Shown here: piece after piece, positions 13,124 through 26,800 of the stretch
Layout of the letters: the number at the start of each line of letters is the position of its first letter
Numbering within the stretch: position 1 is the first letter of the stretch
Origin: Andrena cerasifolii
Taxonomy: Eukaryota; Arthropoda; Insecta; Hymenoptera; Andrenidae
Assembly: GCF_050908995.1 (NCBI RefSeq)
Contig: NC_135119.1
Coordinates: 12,276,001 to 12,340,000 of the forward strand
Length of the DNA: 64,000 bases
Direction: 5' to 3'
Notes under the pieces: generated by a model
Database searches by the model: none
Seen by the model: the letters and a program-made list of their open reading frames with translations, nothing else
Told to the model about the DNA's origin: nothing
Program-made: the position numbers and the translations under genes

Positions 13124-14057
13124 ATGTCGTCCGAGTACTCGTTCTGCAGCGAAGGTGGTTTCGACGAGCTCTCGAGCTCCTCCGACTCTGGCTTCGACGT
13201 GAGCTTCGAATCTCCCAAGCACGAAATACAAGCGGACACCCTCTTCCCACCAGCGAAAGAAGAGAAACGCAAGAAGGCTCGAAACACTCGGTGCAAGAGC
13301 CCCACGCAGGTACATCAAATTCCCTCTAATCAAAGTCATCCTTCAAACACTTACCCTTAAACAATAATACCTATAGCGACACTTTCCATCCCCTCTGCTC
13401 AAGTACTTGCTGCTCTCAAGTTTCCTTAATCCAACTCATCCTTCGATTCACCTTCCCTTCTCTCCCTCCAAAAAAAACTAACGTAAAAAATCCGAGACAG
13501 AATGGAACGATCGAAATCACCGCACGGAACCATTCATTCGTTCGCAGGTGCTGAAGCTGAAAAGGAACCGTCGGATAAAGGCGAACGATCGCGAGCGGCA
13601 CAGGATGCACACCCTGAACGACGCCCTGGAACGCCTCAGGATGGCGTTGCCGACCTTCCCGGAAGACACTAAGCTGACGAAAATCGAGACCCTCCGGTTC
13701 GCCCACAACTACATCTGGGCGCTGTCGCAGACCTTGGGAAACACGGAGGCCGGCGAGATCACTGTGAACGTTGGGAACGTGACGGTGAGCATCGGCGAGA
13801 ACGGAAACATGATCACATCCTCGACAGGAAGCTGCGCGGTGGCCGCGCAAAAGCGGCTCGGACCGTCGCACACCGGCTTCCCCTATCCGCAGGAGCGATA
13901 CGTCCCCGAATGGCAGGAGTACGACTGCTACAGCGACCAAAGTGTCAGTCCGCCGATGCAGTACCAACCCTGCTACGATCAGAGGATGTATCACGCGCAG
14001 CATCAGCTTCCAGCGCCTCACCACATGCCGCACAACAGCATGTACCAGTGTCTTTAG
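13124..14057 (+). CDS. tap: neurogenin-family bHLH transcription factor (tap)
   Basis: Two coding exons, 13124-13309 and 13548-14057, join at CAG|GTG to give 231 residues. The start ATG at 13124 has a good context (CACCATG) just after a splice acceptor. Residues 1-62 are Ser-rich and acidic, ending in the CKSPTQ block that precedes the bHLH in Neurogenin/Tap proteins. The bHLH occupies about residues 66-125, with basic region NDRERHRMH, helix 1 LNDALERLRMALP, loop FPEDTKLTK and helix 2 IETLRFAHNYIWALSQTL. The tail is rich in Gln, Tyr, Pro, His and Met. Family members bind E-boxes as heterodimers with Daughterless/E proteins and act in neuronal specification; nuclear location is inferred. The gene stands alone, with no neighbour within 12 kb on the left or 21 kb on the right. 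An Atonal or NeuroD identity is less likely given the CKSPTQVLKLKRNRR lead-in. Confidence 0.93.
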
Positions 14058-15310
14058 AAAAGTTCGTTGCCACCGGTGGCCTTAGGGGATTTCGAGGGAC
14101 TTTCGATGGCGTAGAATCGAGGCTGTTGGGGCTTGAAGGCGACACGAATTCCTGGCCAGACTCTTTTGAGTGGAAACTTTTGAGGACTGACTAGTGGAAG
14201 TTGCAGGGAACGTTGAAAATTGAAAATAATGATAGCAAGGAAAGTTTGTAACATCGTCGACGGGTATACTATAACTGCAAGTTGTATGAGTCATCGCTGT
14301 CCATTGTAATATTGTAATGAACAGGGATGTCCCTGGGACTGCTCAAATGGATCAGTGTGATGTGAGACAGTGAATGATTCTGGACCCGCTCGAAAATATC
14401 TGAACAGGTAATTTGGGTGCTCGAGATTCTGCTGGCTGAAATTTGTAATCGCAAGTTCAGGATCTTGCTTTAAAATAGGCTTCCTTGAGATAGTCGAGCT
14501 GAAGCTTCGGAACATTCCACATAGCCTGTAATAATTTATGAACTAGGAAGACCAAAGAATTTATCGACTCTTTGTACAAACACTACGTCGCGGTGTAAAA
14601 CAGCACAGACAGCGCCCTGAGACTAATTTTAGACAAATTTTTCTATCAAACAATTCGCCTTGCATCTGTGCAAACAGAATCCATCGTTACCTGGCGCATC
14701 TCCAACTCTATATCCTTCAAGATTCCAATGCAAGAATACGTGCCACAATTTGCAAGCAACAGGGCTTTGCTGTTGCGTGTAAATTGTATTTCTATCGCCA
14801 AGAGTTTGCATATCGCGTGCGAAAATTGAAGATGCGGCTCGATGGTTCGCGGTATGGTGCGTCGCTCGAGCTTAATTTGCGTCGCCGAGTGGGGCGTGAT
14901 TGTAGAAAAGAGTAGGCCAGTACGTGAGAAATGATCGTTATTTACTTTGTAAGAGAGCATTCTATTTGCAACGAATTATTAGGATTAAAACTAGCATTAA
15001 GCAGATCGTAGCAAGACCTTTCTTAGTTCTGATGTCTCTCGACTTCTTACCTTTTTTTTGCAAAAGGTATCGAGAGATACGATTGCTGTATGTTTCATAG
15101 ACACGTACTAAATCGCGTTCCTTTTCCTTCTAGTCATCGATGTTTCTTAGGTTGATCTCGAACGCTTGATCTCATCCTTTGTTTCTAGGTTACTTACTGT
15201 AAGCGTACATCTCCGACAGTGCTCTTATCGGATCGTGGAACCACCGATTCAGGGAATATATATTGTACAGAATTTATATCTTACCAATAAATCATATTTT
15301 ACCTAATCAC
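14058..15310 (+). other. tap 3' untranslated region with poly(A) signal
   Basis: Downstream of the tap stop codon the sequence is AT-leaning with no further coding. The first well-placed AATAAA is at 15286-15291, in an AT-rich setting (TTACCAATAAATCATATTTT). It would give a 3' UTR of about 1.25 kb, which is plausible for a neural regulator. Transcript extent is inferred. Confidence 0.45.
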
Positions 15311-18300
15311 AATGTGCTTCATCACCTCCGCTACTGAAATCGCGTGCAATGTAAAAATTATAAGTATTCCGAACGAATTATTTAGCACACCATAAAATAC
15401 TCTGTGGGACCAAGTGGCGTGAAAATGATGGCAGATAAACCACGTTCCAATTCAGCAATAAAGCTATCCTCGAGGGGAGTGCAAATTGATAGGCAAACAC
15501 GAAAGTTCCGATTAAATAGTTATATCGCCTTGAAAACAGGCGTGCTCGAGCCACTCTGCAGGAATGAAGTCCTGCTCAAGAATGAACGAACACGTGCCAG
15601 GACACGTGTCCTTTGTAGGAATCACTGCGGGGCAGATGTATCACAAGTTGCGCCTGAAATTACGCCTACCCGCCTAATCCGGAGGATTACACGAGCAGCG
15701 GTACTTTGAAAAGCTCGAAATCGGTCGTGATTTAAAAAATCGACCTTACAACCTGCTATTTTACACCACCGTACACAATCTTCCCTTTAACGCCACGTTC
15801 GCGCGTCATTTCTCTTTATCCGAGCAAATTCTACGAAATATATAGGACTGGCAGTCTGAAGATCCCCGCGCAATGATTTATACCAATATTTATCCTGCGC
15901 ACTATGAAATCACGTAGAAAGAGAATTTCGATTAGCTATAGCATCGAAATAGGAATTTCGCAATTTTCATGTCCGAATAAATATTATTGGGCAGAAAAGG
16001 GTGAACCGATGCGACGGCGGGAGGGAAATTGCAAGAATGCCAGGCAAATATTATTTTTCCATCCTGAATGCAACAGTTCAGTTATTTTCATAGTTACCAA
16101 CCCGTCTGCTCTCCATTTGATCGAACGATAGAAGTCGCGTATTTATTTTCCTAACACTTGGCCACCGTAACGCGACAATGGAACACCCACTTGTTCTCGT
16201 TATGGAAATTATTTTCCTGCTGGAGTGGTGCTCCGTGCTGATTGATTGGCTTCTCCCGAGTTGCATCAGAGTTCGCGAACTGTTAAAATCGTCGTCACTT
16301 AATTATTCAAATCTGACGGCTTTGTCTAGGCCCTTAGGCCTTGGGAACACGGAAGCAATGAAGGAGCAACTTCAGCTGGGTTAAGACACGCACAGGAGCT
16401 TTGAAAGTCGATGGGAGAAAAAAATTGTTTCTGCACGAAGTGATTGCGCAGCCTGTTCAACCGGTTGATCAATAATTTCGTATACAAGGCCTATTTGCAA
16501 ACAAGCTGCAAGCTGCGACGAATCCGTTAGCACGCTCGATCGTTTCCCCAAATCTCGCCAATAATGGTAATGCTTCAATGGAACCATTATGTCGGCGACA
16601 TATAACTGTGTGCACAGTACGACAGACGGCCAGCAGCTAGTAAAGGTGTTGGATTTTGGGGGGATTCAATCAGTTTTTGCCGTGGCCTCTGCACCCCGTA
16701 ACTGCTTGCAACTCTAGGGGTGCGACAGCGGAAAGCAAGAAATTGGAAACAGCAGTCATTTATCTTCTGGAATTATGCTAACAAGTGCTAACGTAATGCG
16801 GGTTTGCACGCTCAGAAATATCTCCAGTCTGCTTGAACTTTGAATAAAAATCATATTTTAAAAAACTGATTTACCTTTTGTCTCGAGACTTTATTACTTG
16901 TATAAATACTCGAAGGCATAGGAATGAAATTCCCAATCTTTCACGGAAACTTCTCGGTTCAAACGATATTTTATCCGATTCTAATCGTCTGCAGATCTTC
17001 GCGACGAGGCCCGGCGAACAATTACTCCGTCGGTTCGGGTAGCCCGCTCGGTTTAAACAAAGATTCATGGAGGAATTTTTTACAGCCCATAAACGTCGGG
17101 CCGCTGCATTTCCAGGCGCAGTGATTTCGCTTTGATCGACCTTTCGTTGGGTCGTTTCCGTCGAGTGCACATATCGATCGCGTTCAGGGCCCTCATTGTA
17201 CCGGGGCGCTGGTCTGTATGGTGACATACTGGTGGCTGACAGAGGTGCTCCCCCGTGGAGAGGGCACGGGTAAAGCCGAGGGTACCCCCCAGACGAGCTG
17301 GAAAAAGGGGGGAGACCAGTTTTCCTAATTCATGAAAATTCGTGAAATTACCTTGACCGATCGCCGAACACTTAATCGAAGATTAATGGCTGCGAGTCGC
17401 TGCCACGCGGAAACACCCTCCTGATGGTATAATTGATCGGGTCGAATAAATAGAAAAATCGACAGCTTTGCCGGACGTGGAGAAGTTGTGCATTTTATCC
17501 CTGGAAACTCGGGAAATTACTTTGACCGATCACCGAGCACTAAATCCAAGATTGATGACGAACATTGAAATGTTGAAGTAGCCATGAATGTGTATGTTCT
17601 GTTTAATTCGTAGTACTTGTGAAATTATTAAAATCAACGAATCTTCTCTGAGGAAGTTTTATTTGGAATCGCTCACTAGCGACCAAGGTTCAATTTTCTA
17701 CCTTCCATCCGCAATTCAATTTGCGCCAAACTCTATACAGCGAGAAAATGCGCCGCGATAGAGAATTAAGTCGGACAAAAGCGACGTCGATCAAGGAACG
17801 GAACCACCCCCGAGCCTGTTTATCCGAAAAGGCTGTCGACAGATAGCAGAGGGTGTAAAAAGAAGATTCGGACAAACATCTTTCGGCATCGTATTTCGGC
17901 ATCTGTTTAGACGCGGCGCGTGGGGTAGCGGGGCTTTTCATTGCAAGTTGGCATTTGCAGGCCTTTGTGGTAAACCACGAACAATGCCGGTTAGACCACT
18001 GCGTCATGGGACACACCCCGCGAACACCATATACTTCCATTCCTCTCTCTCTCTCTCTCTTTCTGCAGTGCGAGCGTGGTGGTTCGCTAAAATATGGAAA
18101 GCCTTATTTGAGCTTCAGATCGACGCCCCTGCCAAGAATAAATTGAATTAATGAGGGCCGGGCGTGAAAGTTGATTGTTACCCTGTCTGCGAAGATGTTG
18201 CAGACGAATGTGCATTATAGCTTCGAGAAGACGTAGCGATGGTTTAGCAAAAGAGTGGAGGAAACAAAAGTGGAACACGCTGCGTAGATAACAATGTTAT

Positions 18301-21300
18301 TTTCTTTGGCACGTGTCATGTTTCTACTATTATAAAAATGAAGGTACACGACGGAGTTAGAAATAACAATTTGGCAGCTCTCCGTGCTGTTAATAAGAAT
18401 CTAACAACAACTGCCGAGAATCCGCACGCCATGGTTTGACTCTCGCGATGGAAATATAGGGGACAGATGTCTACGGGGGGCAGGTGTACCCCAATGTACG
18501 CGTGCCAACCAACCCCCCACTGCGCTGCCATTCAAGACTATAATTTACTTGAAGAATGCCCGCGCCAGCCAGGCATTCATCCCGGAATGACGTGGATTAC
18601 TGGTCCAGGGAGCAGCGAGTCCTCCAAAGTCGATCGGGAATCATCGAATCCCCGACGATCAACGATAATGCTAACGATTCTGTGCTTTCCAAATGGAATC
18701 CTAATTTTCACACCTGGCAAATCTAAGTTAACATAGAATTCAGCACAGTTTCTGATCGTTGATTTTGTAAATTGTTCGAACGTTTTTTTTTTTACATTTT
18801 TTCGCTTGATGTGAAAAGTGTCTCCAAGCTATGTATCAGAGAATTGTTCCTAATGACAAATGTGTTTCAATGCAAATATATAAAATTTGAACTTCTAAAG
18901 AGGTAACAAAGCAAAGATTCACTACCGGTATTATTCATTAACTACATCAATTGGTCTGACACTTATGCCAGCCCTTAATCACATGTAAAACCGGGATTAA
19001 AACCCGTGCCACAGGCTCGGCTGGACAAATCATTGATTTAACGTCATTGTGAAGCATTCGCAGGAGCACGCGTTTTATTGGGCTTGTAGGGTGAGCTTAG
19101 GCAGGATTACACGCGCGCTGAAAACACATTTGATCTGCAGATCGTCTACGACTGTGTGCGCTTTATTCGAATTCGACGAGCTCTAAAGACAGCCTATTGG
19201 AACACTCAGAAATAGTTTCGTGTGTTGACCGAGCAGATCCGCCTTTGCATCTATTACGAACATTAATATTAATGAATTAGAAAATGTTTAACTGGAGCTA
19301 TTCATTTAATTCCTCTGTGCGACTACTTTACTTTTCACTCTCCAAGAAGATCTGTTTTTTTGTTAATCTCATATGAGATTTATGAAAACAATATTACAAG
19401 AAATACACAATATGACGACAATAAGATTAAACCATTGTTCACCCTAGATACGGAAATTACAGTTATTCAAGAAGCTCTGTTATTAAATAGACACCAAGGT
19501 GAAAAAGAACTGAACAGACGGGCTCCGTTTTTCATGAATTACAAATGACGAATGCAATAAGCAAGGCTCATCTCGACGATAGCGAAGCTAACGGCGGCGG
19601 ATATAGAGTTTCATTCTGCATGGTCGAATTGACCCGTTTCATGGATTCATTGGGCAAACGGTTTTCCCTAATTCTCTAAATCGTCCGCAAATAGTAACTC
19701 AATATCGCAATCGGTGCACCCTTCGAAATTTCTAAATCGCCGGCAAATAGTAACTTAATATGATGAATGGCGCTTCTTGAAGGAGGATCAATAGAGGAAG
19801 AAGCGGCCTAATTTCACGGAAGCGTTACTTCCATGAATGCTCGGTTGATCGACGTGGCCGTAGGTCAGCGATCAGTCAACCTCGACTGAGATACCCTTCA
19901 GGATCCTCTTCTAGATACGCGCATAATGAAATAATAACGGTTCTCCGAAGATTTCTCTCGCATAATATGGTTAAAGCACCCAAGGTATTTCCATTTCGTG
20001 TAATACTATATTTTAGATCGTTGCACAAGGTGCTTTCTGTATAAAAGATATAAATTTCATATCTGAAACATAGTTCTTCGTGCATAGTATTCTCCGAACG
20101 GGATTTTCCCGAGTACAAAGCTTGGAATGGAGGATTTCGTTTTTATTCTACTGGATTATCGGCTGTACAATGAAAGAAAGATTCGATCACTCGTGGTGTG
20201 CTAATACTGTCCACAATTTGCATTGGTTTCTTTTTCATGATAGAAATTTTGCACGCTTGTTTATTCGTTGTCGCGAGCGAATGGACGAAGCACCAGCCGG
20301 GGTCCATTTAAACATATGCAATGTTATTCCTACACTTTACACGGTGCCGGTCCCATAAACAGTCAAGTGGTGCCCGTAGCTCGTGCCCCATAGATTTCAC
20401 CGTTCTCCTCGCACCCCGAAAAATCCCTCTACCCCCTCGTTCGTACCCCACCCAGTCGCCGCGTACCCCCTTTCAGTCACTGGCTGGCAGCTCATTAAAC
20501 ACCCACAGCACCCCTTGCCCACCCCTCACCCTGATTTAACTATTGTTCGGCTAGCTTGTGTGCGTCATCACCCACGAGGGGAACGACTGGCTCGCATGTC
20601 TGTGTCGGTTGACGAATGCACAGGGTGTGGATAAAAGTTCCACCATTTTGCGAAGCCAGTCTGTCGCCATGGTACTTTCACAAAATTTACGAATGTTGAA
20701 TGATTTGTATTAACAATTTTGAAGATTAAGAGGCTTTCTTTGGGCAATAGTCAGCATCTTAGTTGCATGGCGTGTAACCATTTTTAAAGGGTTGCATTTT
20801 CCACTTCATGATTATGTATAAACTGTAAGAAGTTGTGGAATAGTTAATTGACACTTAATGTTCGAAGTTAAAGAATAGGTTTTCATTGAGGAATTAACAG
20901 TTTTCCACGCAACGATCGCGGATCTCTCACCCTCGACAACGATTATTGTTGCACCCTGTACGTGTTAGTTATAGGTGGCACGACCACTAACGAACGGACG
21001 TTCATCGACGTGTTCACCATCACCGAACAGATCCAACGAGCCATCTGTCCGTATTTTGGTGCTCGGAGTACGAATCGCAGTGGTTCTTACTTTGATGCAC
21101 TCCACGCGGGAGTTCATATCAACGTGTATCTTGCACGTAGCGATGGGAACTCTACCCTTTCGCGTAGCAGCCAACCCTCCAGTTTCGAACTCCTAACACG
21201 CGATCAAGTGTCCGCGTATTAAACACAGAAATAAATTGGTGCTCAGTGATTGTTATTCTTAATCAATTTATCTGCTGTCATAAAAATTAAGACACTTATG

Positions 21301-23250
21301 GATGAAGAATTGTTCGATCGTCGCAAGAATCGGCTCGATCCCATCACTACCCAACGGAGGGCAAGAAAACGAGATTTCGCTCGTATCAAAAGGATGTCCT
21401 CGAGCGATCCCTACGGGGATGTGGTAACGAGGCTGAGTGGTGTCGAAGGATCGAGGGACATTTTTGCATCGATTACCGTTTCCTATCTAAATTATTCGAT
21501 CCAAGCTCGTTAAGCTTCCTTTCCCTAGAATATACCCTCACGGTTGTATAAATTAAATCTTTAACTAAGTATCAACTTGCACGAAACGAAACAGAAGTTA
21601 TCGTACTGGTATAAGCCGATCGACAATTCCGTCCGCGATTAACACCCTTTCCTGGCTGCGCTTCATTATCCACCTAACTCGAGTCACGGATATTGAGCAC
21701 CGCCGGAAACAGAAAAGTGACGTGTCCCACCAGTACGTACACCGACTTTTGCTTTGATTGTGATCGTTTCGACCCCGCCGCTCGCTCACCCCTTTCCTAC
21801 TGACCACCCCGTTTCCGAGTACGATACTACGCACCGCATTACTATTTCATAACAATCGCGCCGTGCACGAGACGATAAATGTTATGCCCCGCGCGTCACG
21901 CTCCGCCAGACAAGCCATCAGTTAACAGCGGAATCGTGATTTGACTTTGGCGCTGAAAATTTGATAGTAGATATTACCTTGTTCCTATATTTTTTCAGCG
22001 TGGCAGGGTGCTACTTTGTACACCGCGCATGCACGAACTGGGCGGGCCATTTAAAAATATAATACAATTTATATTAGGTACATAGCGTTGAAAGTAAAGA
22101 ATATAAGTAGGGTTTATAAACCACGTGCGCGAATAATAATATAATAGCTACGAGGAAATATAGATAGCTTACAATAAGGACTGTCGACTAATGACGACAG
22201 TGGTCATCGTTGAGGATAATTGATCGACTTTTTTCAACCCAGTAACTCGAGATAGCCGCCAGCCTATTATTTCGTTCAAAGGTTTCAGCACTGTGTTTAA
22301 TCATCCGCTAACGAGCTGGGGTTTAGGTTTCGCGACTCCCTCAGCTCCTTGAAAAATGTAATTAAGGTGTACGAGGTTGATCTGCATTAAGCACCTGATA
22401 TTTACAAGGGACGCGTCTACTTTTGCTTCTACCAGTTAATATTGAAAAAGTGTCAAATTCATTAAAGCCTGAGTGAAATACACCGCCAGTTGTAATGAGA
22501 GAAAAAATGAGGAAAGGTGTCCACTTTTACGCAACCCTTTCTCCCACTAACGAGAATGTAACGGGAGCCCCATAAATCTCAACCGCGACTTCCTGTCTCC
22601 CTTGGGTTCCCATCGGAAAAAAAGCTCCGCTATCCGGACGCAAGCTGCGTTCCCTCTGAATGCGGAATTATAAGAGGAAGTATAATAATTCATTGAAACG
22701 AAACTAGGAAGTCCACCCTCGAGAATCTCACGTTCAAGCTAAATCTGCCACGGGATGGATCAAAGGAGGCTGGATGTATCGATCAAAGGGAATCCGCGTT
22801 TCGTGGTTTAACGCAAGCAATCCGTCGATCGCCGAAGGATCGTGGAAAAACGAGTGAAAATCTGCCGAAGTGGCGTTTCTGAAGGGTCAAAAGCGCGAAA
22901 ATCCTTCCTTCGCGGTTTCCCTTTGATCCTCGCCGCGAAGTGGTGAATTTCAAAGAGACCGACCCGCTTTCCCTTACCGCCGTTGCGAGAAATGACCGTG
23001 AAACGGGCGCACGCTCCATCAGGAATCGGGGGTGGCCCAAGAAAGCGGGGGTGGTCCGTAGGAATTCCGTAAAAGCGTATTAAACGGTCAGAGAAACCAG
23101 CGTGTGAGAAACTCGAGGCTCGTGTGAAAACCACAATGGGAACATGAGACTGCTACTGACGCTTAGGAACGGTAACGGTACCATGTTACAGTAGCAGATT
23201 CTAAATTGGTAGTCATCGTATTGGTTTCGACCCGAATTTCACGAATTAGC
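15311..23250. other. gene-free interval downstream of tap
   Basis: No coding exon is recognised. Notable minor features are two CACGTG sites near 15590-15607, a short CT microsatellite at about 18043-18062, and a C-rich tract on the + strand between roughly 20340 and 20530. Several open frames here (for example 20321-20634) are by-products of that C-rich composition. Confidence 0.55.
18043..18062. repeat. CT dinucleotide microsatellite
   Basis: About nine to ten CT units in a row. It is a simple repeat with no other structure. Confidence 0.9.
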
Positions 23251-23258
23251 ATGCAGAT

Positions 23259-23796
23259 TAGGGATTGCAAACCGGTAAATCGGTAAATCGGTTTGAAGCT
23301 TTTTTCACTGATAACGTAGGAGATATCGACGGAAATATGCGCTACATATTTTTACCGGTAATTCGCCAAATTTTTACCGGTAATTCGCCAAATTTTTACC
23401 GGTAATTCGCGTAAATTACGTATTTCTCGCGATCTACCGGTAAATATCGAGAAATACATAATTTACCGGTAAATATCGAGAAATACATAATTTACCGGTA
23501 AATATCGAGAAATACATAATTTACCGGTAAATATCGAGAAATACATAATTTACCGGTAAATATTGAGAAATACATAATTTACCGGTAAATATCGAGAAAT
23601 ACATAATTTACCGGTAAATATCGAGAAATACGTAATTTATCGAATTCCCGGTAAAAATTTTGCGAATTACCGGTAAAAATTGTATTATAGCAATGTAGCG
23701 AATATATATAACGCATAATTCCGTCGATATCTACTACTTTATCAGTGAAAAAAAAACTTCAAACCGATTTACCGATTTACCGGTTCGCAATCCCTA
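23259..23796. mobile_element. non-autonomous hAT element with perfect 8-bp target duplication
   Basis: The ends TAGGGATTGCAAACCGGTAA (23259) and its inverse ending at 23796 form terminal inverted repeats of about 40 bp. The 8-bp sequence ATGCAGAT flanks both sides exactly (23251-23258 and 23797-23804), diagnostic of the hAT superfamily. The interior consists of TTACCGGTAA-based repeats and a tandem array. The blocks CACTGATAACGTAGGAGATA and GAAATATGCGCTACATA near the left end have counterparts in the larger element at 32393-33160, so the two belong to one family. No coding capacity remains. The perfect duplication suggests a fairly recent insertion. Confidence 0.93.
23434..23640. repeat. 28-bp tandem array inside the hAT element
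   Basis: About seven nearly identical 28-bp units, each of the form TACCGGTAAATATCGAGAAA followed by TACATAAT, run head to tail with only one or two substitutions (for example ATATTGAG in one unit). Each unit carries the palindromic core TTACCGGTAA also present in the terminal repeats. The array may therefore be amplified subterminal transposase-binding sequence; that role is inferred. Confidence 0.92.
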
Positions 23797-23804
23797 ATGC
23801 AGAT

Positions 23805-26800
23805 GCTTCAGTCTCACGTAATCGCTTGAAAAATTGTATGTTCGCTTTAAGATTCAGTTGAGTATCGAACAGATGGGTAGGTACCACTTCAGGTTTTATG
23901 CTAAAACACATTATCCCTGGAGGTTCCACAGGAAGGACAGAGAATCCTCGTTGAAGTGTCCCATGGGCGTTTCTTTAAAATCTTCCGAAAAAGCACTCAC
24001 GGTGGCACGCGACGTTTTAGCCACCAATGACCGGATTACCATTTCGTTGCTGTTGTTCTTTCCATTTTTTGTCACCAAGGTGTCATCTGTGAGTAATCCG
24101 TACTTGAATCAACAGCGAGGTCTCGTGCGCGAATTGAGCACGTGTCGCGGTGCATCAAGGATGCGTTTCGGTCGCGTGGCCGGCACGTGGCGCGAGCTCG
24201 AAACGCTAACGTGTGGATAAGGTTGATTGGCTGGAAGCGATCGTTAGTTGTAGTCGGGCGTGATAGCACATACCAGCTCGCACTTCGTGAACTTCTAATT
24301 AATAACTTACTAATTACTTTAAGCTACGATAAACTGCCATTTCGAAGGTGTGTTAACTCCTGTTCGCCCGGAGGCAAATGTACAACTGAATGGAGATATT
24401 ATACGATTCTTATCGATAGTCAAAGAAGAAATTATCATTCTATCAACTGCGATAGAAGTGAGATTCGTGGCAATTTTATCTAAATTGCTGTAGTTTATTC
24501 TGTGCATGACTTATCGATCATCAATTATCCCACGTAGGAAGTTTAAGTAACAGGAATAGTCCCTGGAATCCACAACCTACATGCGACATCACGAAGGGAA
24601 AATCGGGGGTGACGGCCTCGTTAGGAGGCCTAAATACCTTGAAATTGCAGGACCGGTGGTCCACAAAGGTGGCACGCACCCCCGAAGTCACGTTCTACGG
24701 TGCATTAAGATCGATTCGCCATGGTAGTCGCGACAAGCCACGGTGTTTGATTTTCCCTCGTTCACCCCCTGTTCCTCTCGGTCCTAGAAAAACGGACGTG
24801 GCCGATTGGTGAAGCACAGGGTATCAACTGGAAAGTCATTTCATGGACGTTTAGTTTCTGTCGAAGCGCGGAAGTAGGCTCTTAAACAAATCGCACCACT
24901 GTTTTACTTATGTGAAATATTAATCGCTTCCGGCTCGAAAAAAATGCTTCCAGGTGCTGCAGCTTTTTTGTGACGTTCTTGCTTCATTTCCTGATCGCCT
25001 GTTTCCTCTGCCTTCAGGACATTGATGGCTTGTAAAGGTAGTGTTACGTATTAATTGCAAGCGTTTATTTTCTGGTTTAGTAACCACAAAGTAAATACTG
25101 GCTTAAAGTTTCATTCTTACATTTCAGAAATGTTTTAGAGAACCTTTATCGTTTTCTCACCTAGTTATCTCTTTATCGTGTTCAACGCTTAGATCATCTT
25201 GTCACACCCTCTCGATCGATCCTCCTCCCTCGATGGGAAGGAATACCACGAATTATCGCTGTGTGTAACAGTGGCCACGTGCCCGATTCAGCCGGCACGT
25301 GAGCAGGAAGACCGAAACGCGACTAAACGCCACCGACACGTGTCTTTATCACAGGGTGGTTGGCTTTGAGAAATTGATAGCAGGGAACTTCGCACCAGGG
25401 TTCACATGCTAGCCCACCACCGTGTAAAAGCGAGCGTAATTGAGATATCATGGCTAGTTTCCCGTTGACAAGGGAATCCCAGCTAATTCGATAGTGGTGG
25501 CCTTAGAATCGTGTTAAGAACGTTTGATCCTCTTAAGTTACATTTGATATAATGCATCAGCATTAGTATTAACAGTACGCGCATGCTACCATTAACAGAC
25601 TACAACTTATAATCAGTGGCTGGTATTTTTTAAACGTTCAAGTTTATATATTTCTCAATACAGACATTTGGCAGAAAGTTATTGAGTTCTTGAAATCACC
25701 GCGAAGCTCTTGCGTTCTATAATAATGTATAACATAAAATTGATATCGAAAGTGAAGCGAAGCGTTGTATTCGTACCGATTCCATTAGTTGATGCAATCA
25801 CATAAAAGTTGACGCCATCGATCGGGAAGTGAAAGAAAAAATCAACGTTGATAACGAAGGCAGCCGATACGAAGTGTCCAAAATTATATGCTCGCGAGAT
25901 ATCGTAATCTTTAAAGGTGGTGATCATCCTGTTCGTACACGTCGAGCGGTGCAATGACCAATCGATTGCGGCCAATCTTGGGTCACGACACGTGCCGGCG
26001 GAGCGGCGTGGAAAAGTACGCGTAATCGAGATACAAAAGGCGGTTTTGGATCGGTGAGAGATTCCTAGCTAATTCGAATACTTGCACCCTGCTCCGGCAC
26101 GTGTCTTCAGCACGTGCGAATCGGCGAATGACACGTGCGCTCCTGGGACGTATCCTGAATTCGTGGGACGCGTAGAATATATTCTAAACCCTGACCTAAA
26201 TTTTCAAGCATGTCATTGCAGCGTATTTAGCCCAGCAGAAACTGTCATTTGCAAGATTGAAGGCAAATTTTTTAATTTAACAAGCGGATAGTAAAAATAC
26301 TCCGCCTCTTATAAGAATATTAATGACGTCTGCGGCTCGCAATTAATAATGAAGACATTAATCATGCAACATTAAAATTTAATAACTTATGCATAAACTC
26401 TTATTTACCGCGCGAAGTTCCCTATCTTTCCCACGTCCCTGACAGTTACATTTTCAACACTGCCAGCCACAGAGAGAAGACCACAACGAGCCGAAAGAAG
26501 TGTGTGCACAGAACTATCGTTCGAGTACTGGCCTGGGGATATTTAACCTGGCTAGCAAATGTTTGGCCCACGTGAAGCGCCCGTAGCAGTGTGCAGAGCC
26601 TTTCAATTAAGATACCGCGCAACGACGAAATGAAATTATTCAGCCGTCAATGAGATGGACAAACACGATGTCAGTGAGCAGGCGGATGGTCAGGGCATCG
26701 AGGGGGATTATAAAAATTGTCTGTTTGCATATTTCTACGGGTACACCGAAGATAATCCATATATGCGTACGCTCCTCTTCTCGCTAACGACGCTAATAGC

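Noticed and set aside
13416..14033. 205-codon minus-strand frame opposite the tap bHLH exon
   Set aside because: It mirrors the GC-rich third positions of the bHLH exon; the + strand has an unambiguous conserved domain.
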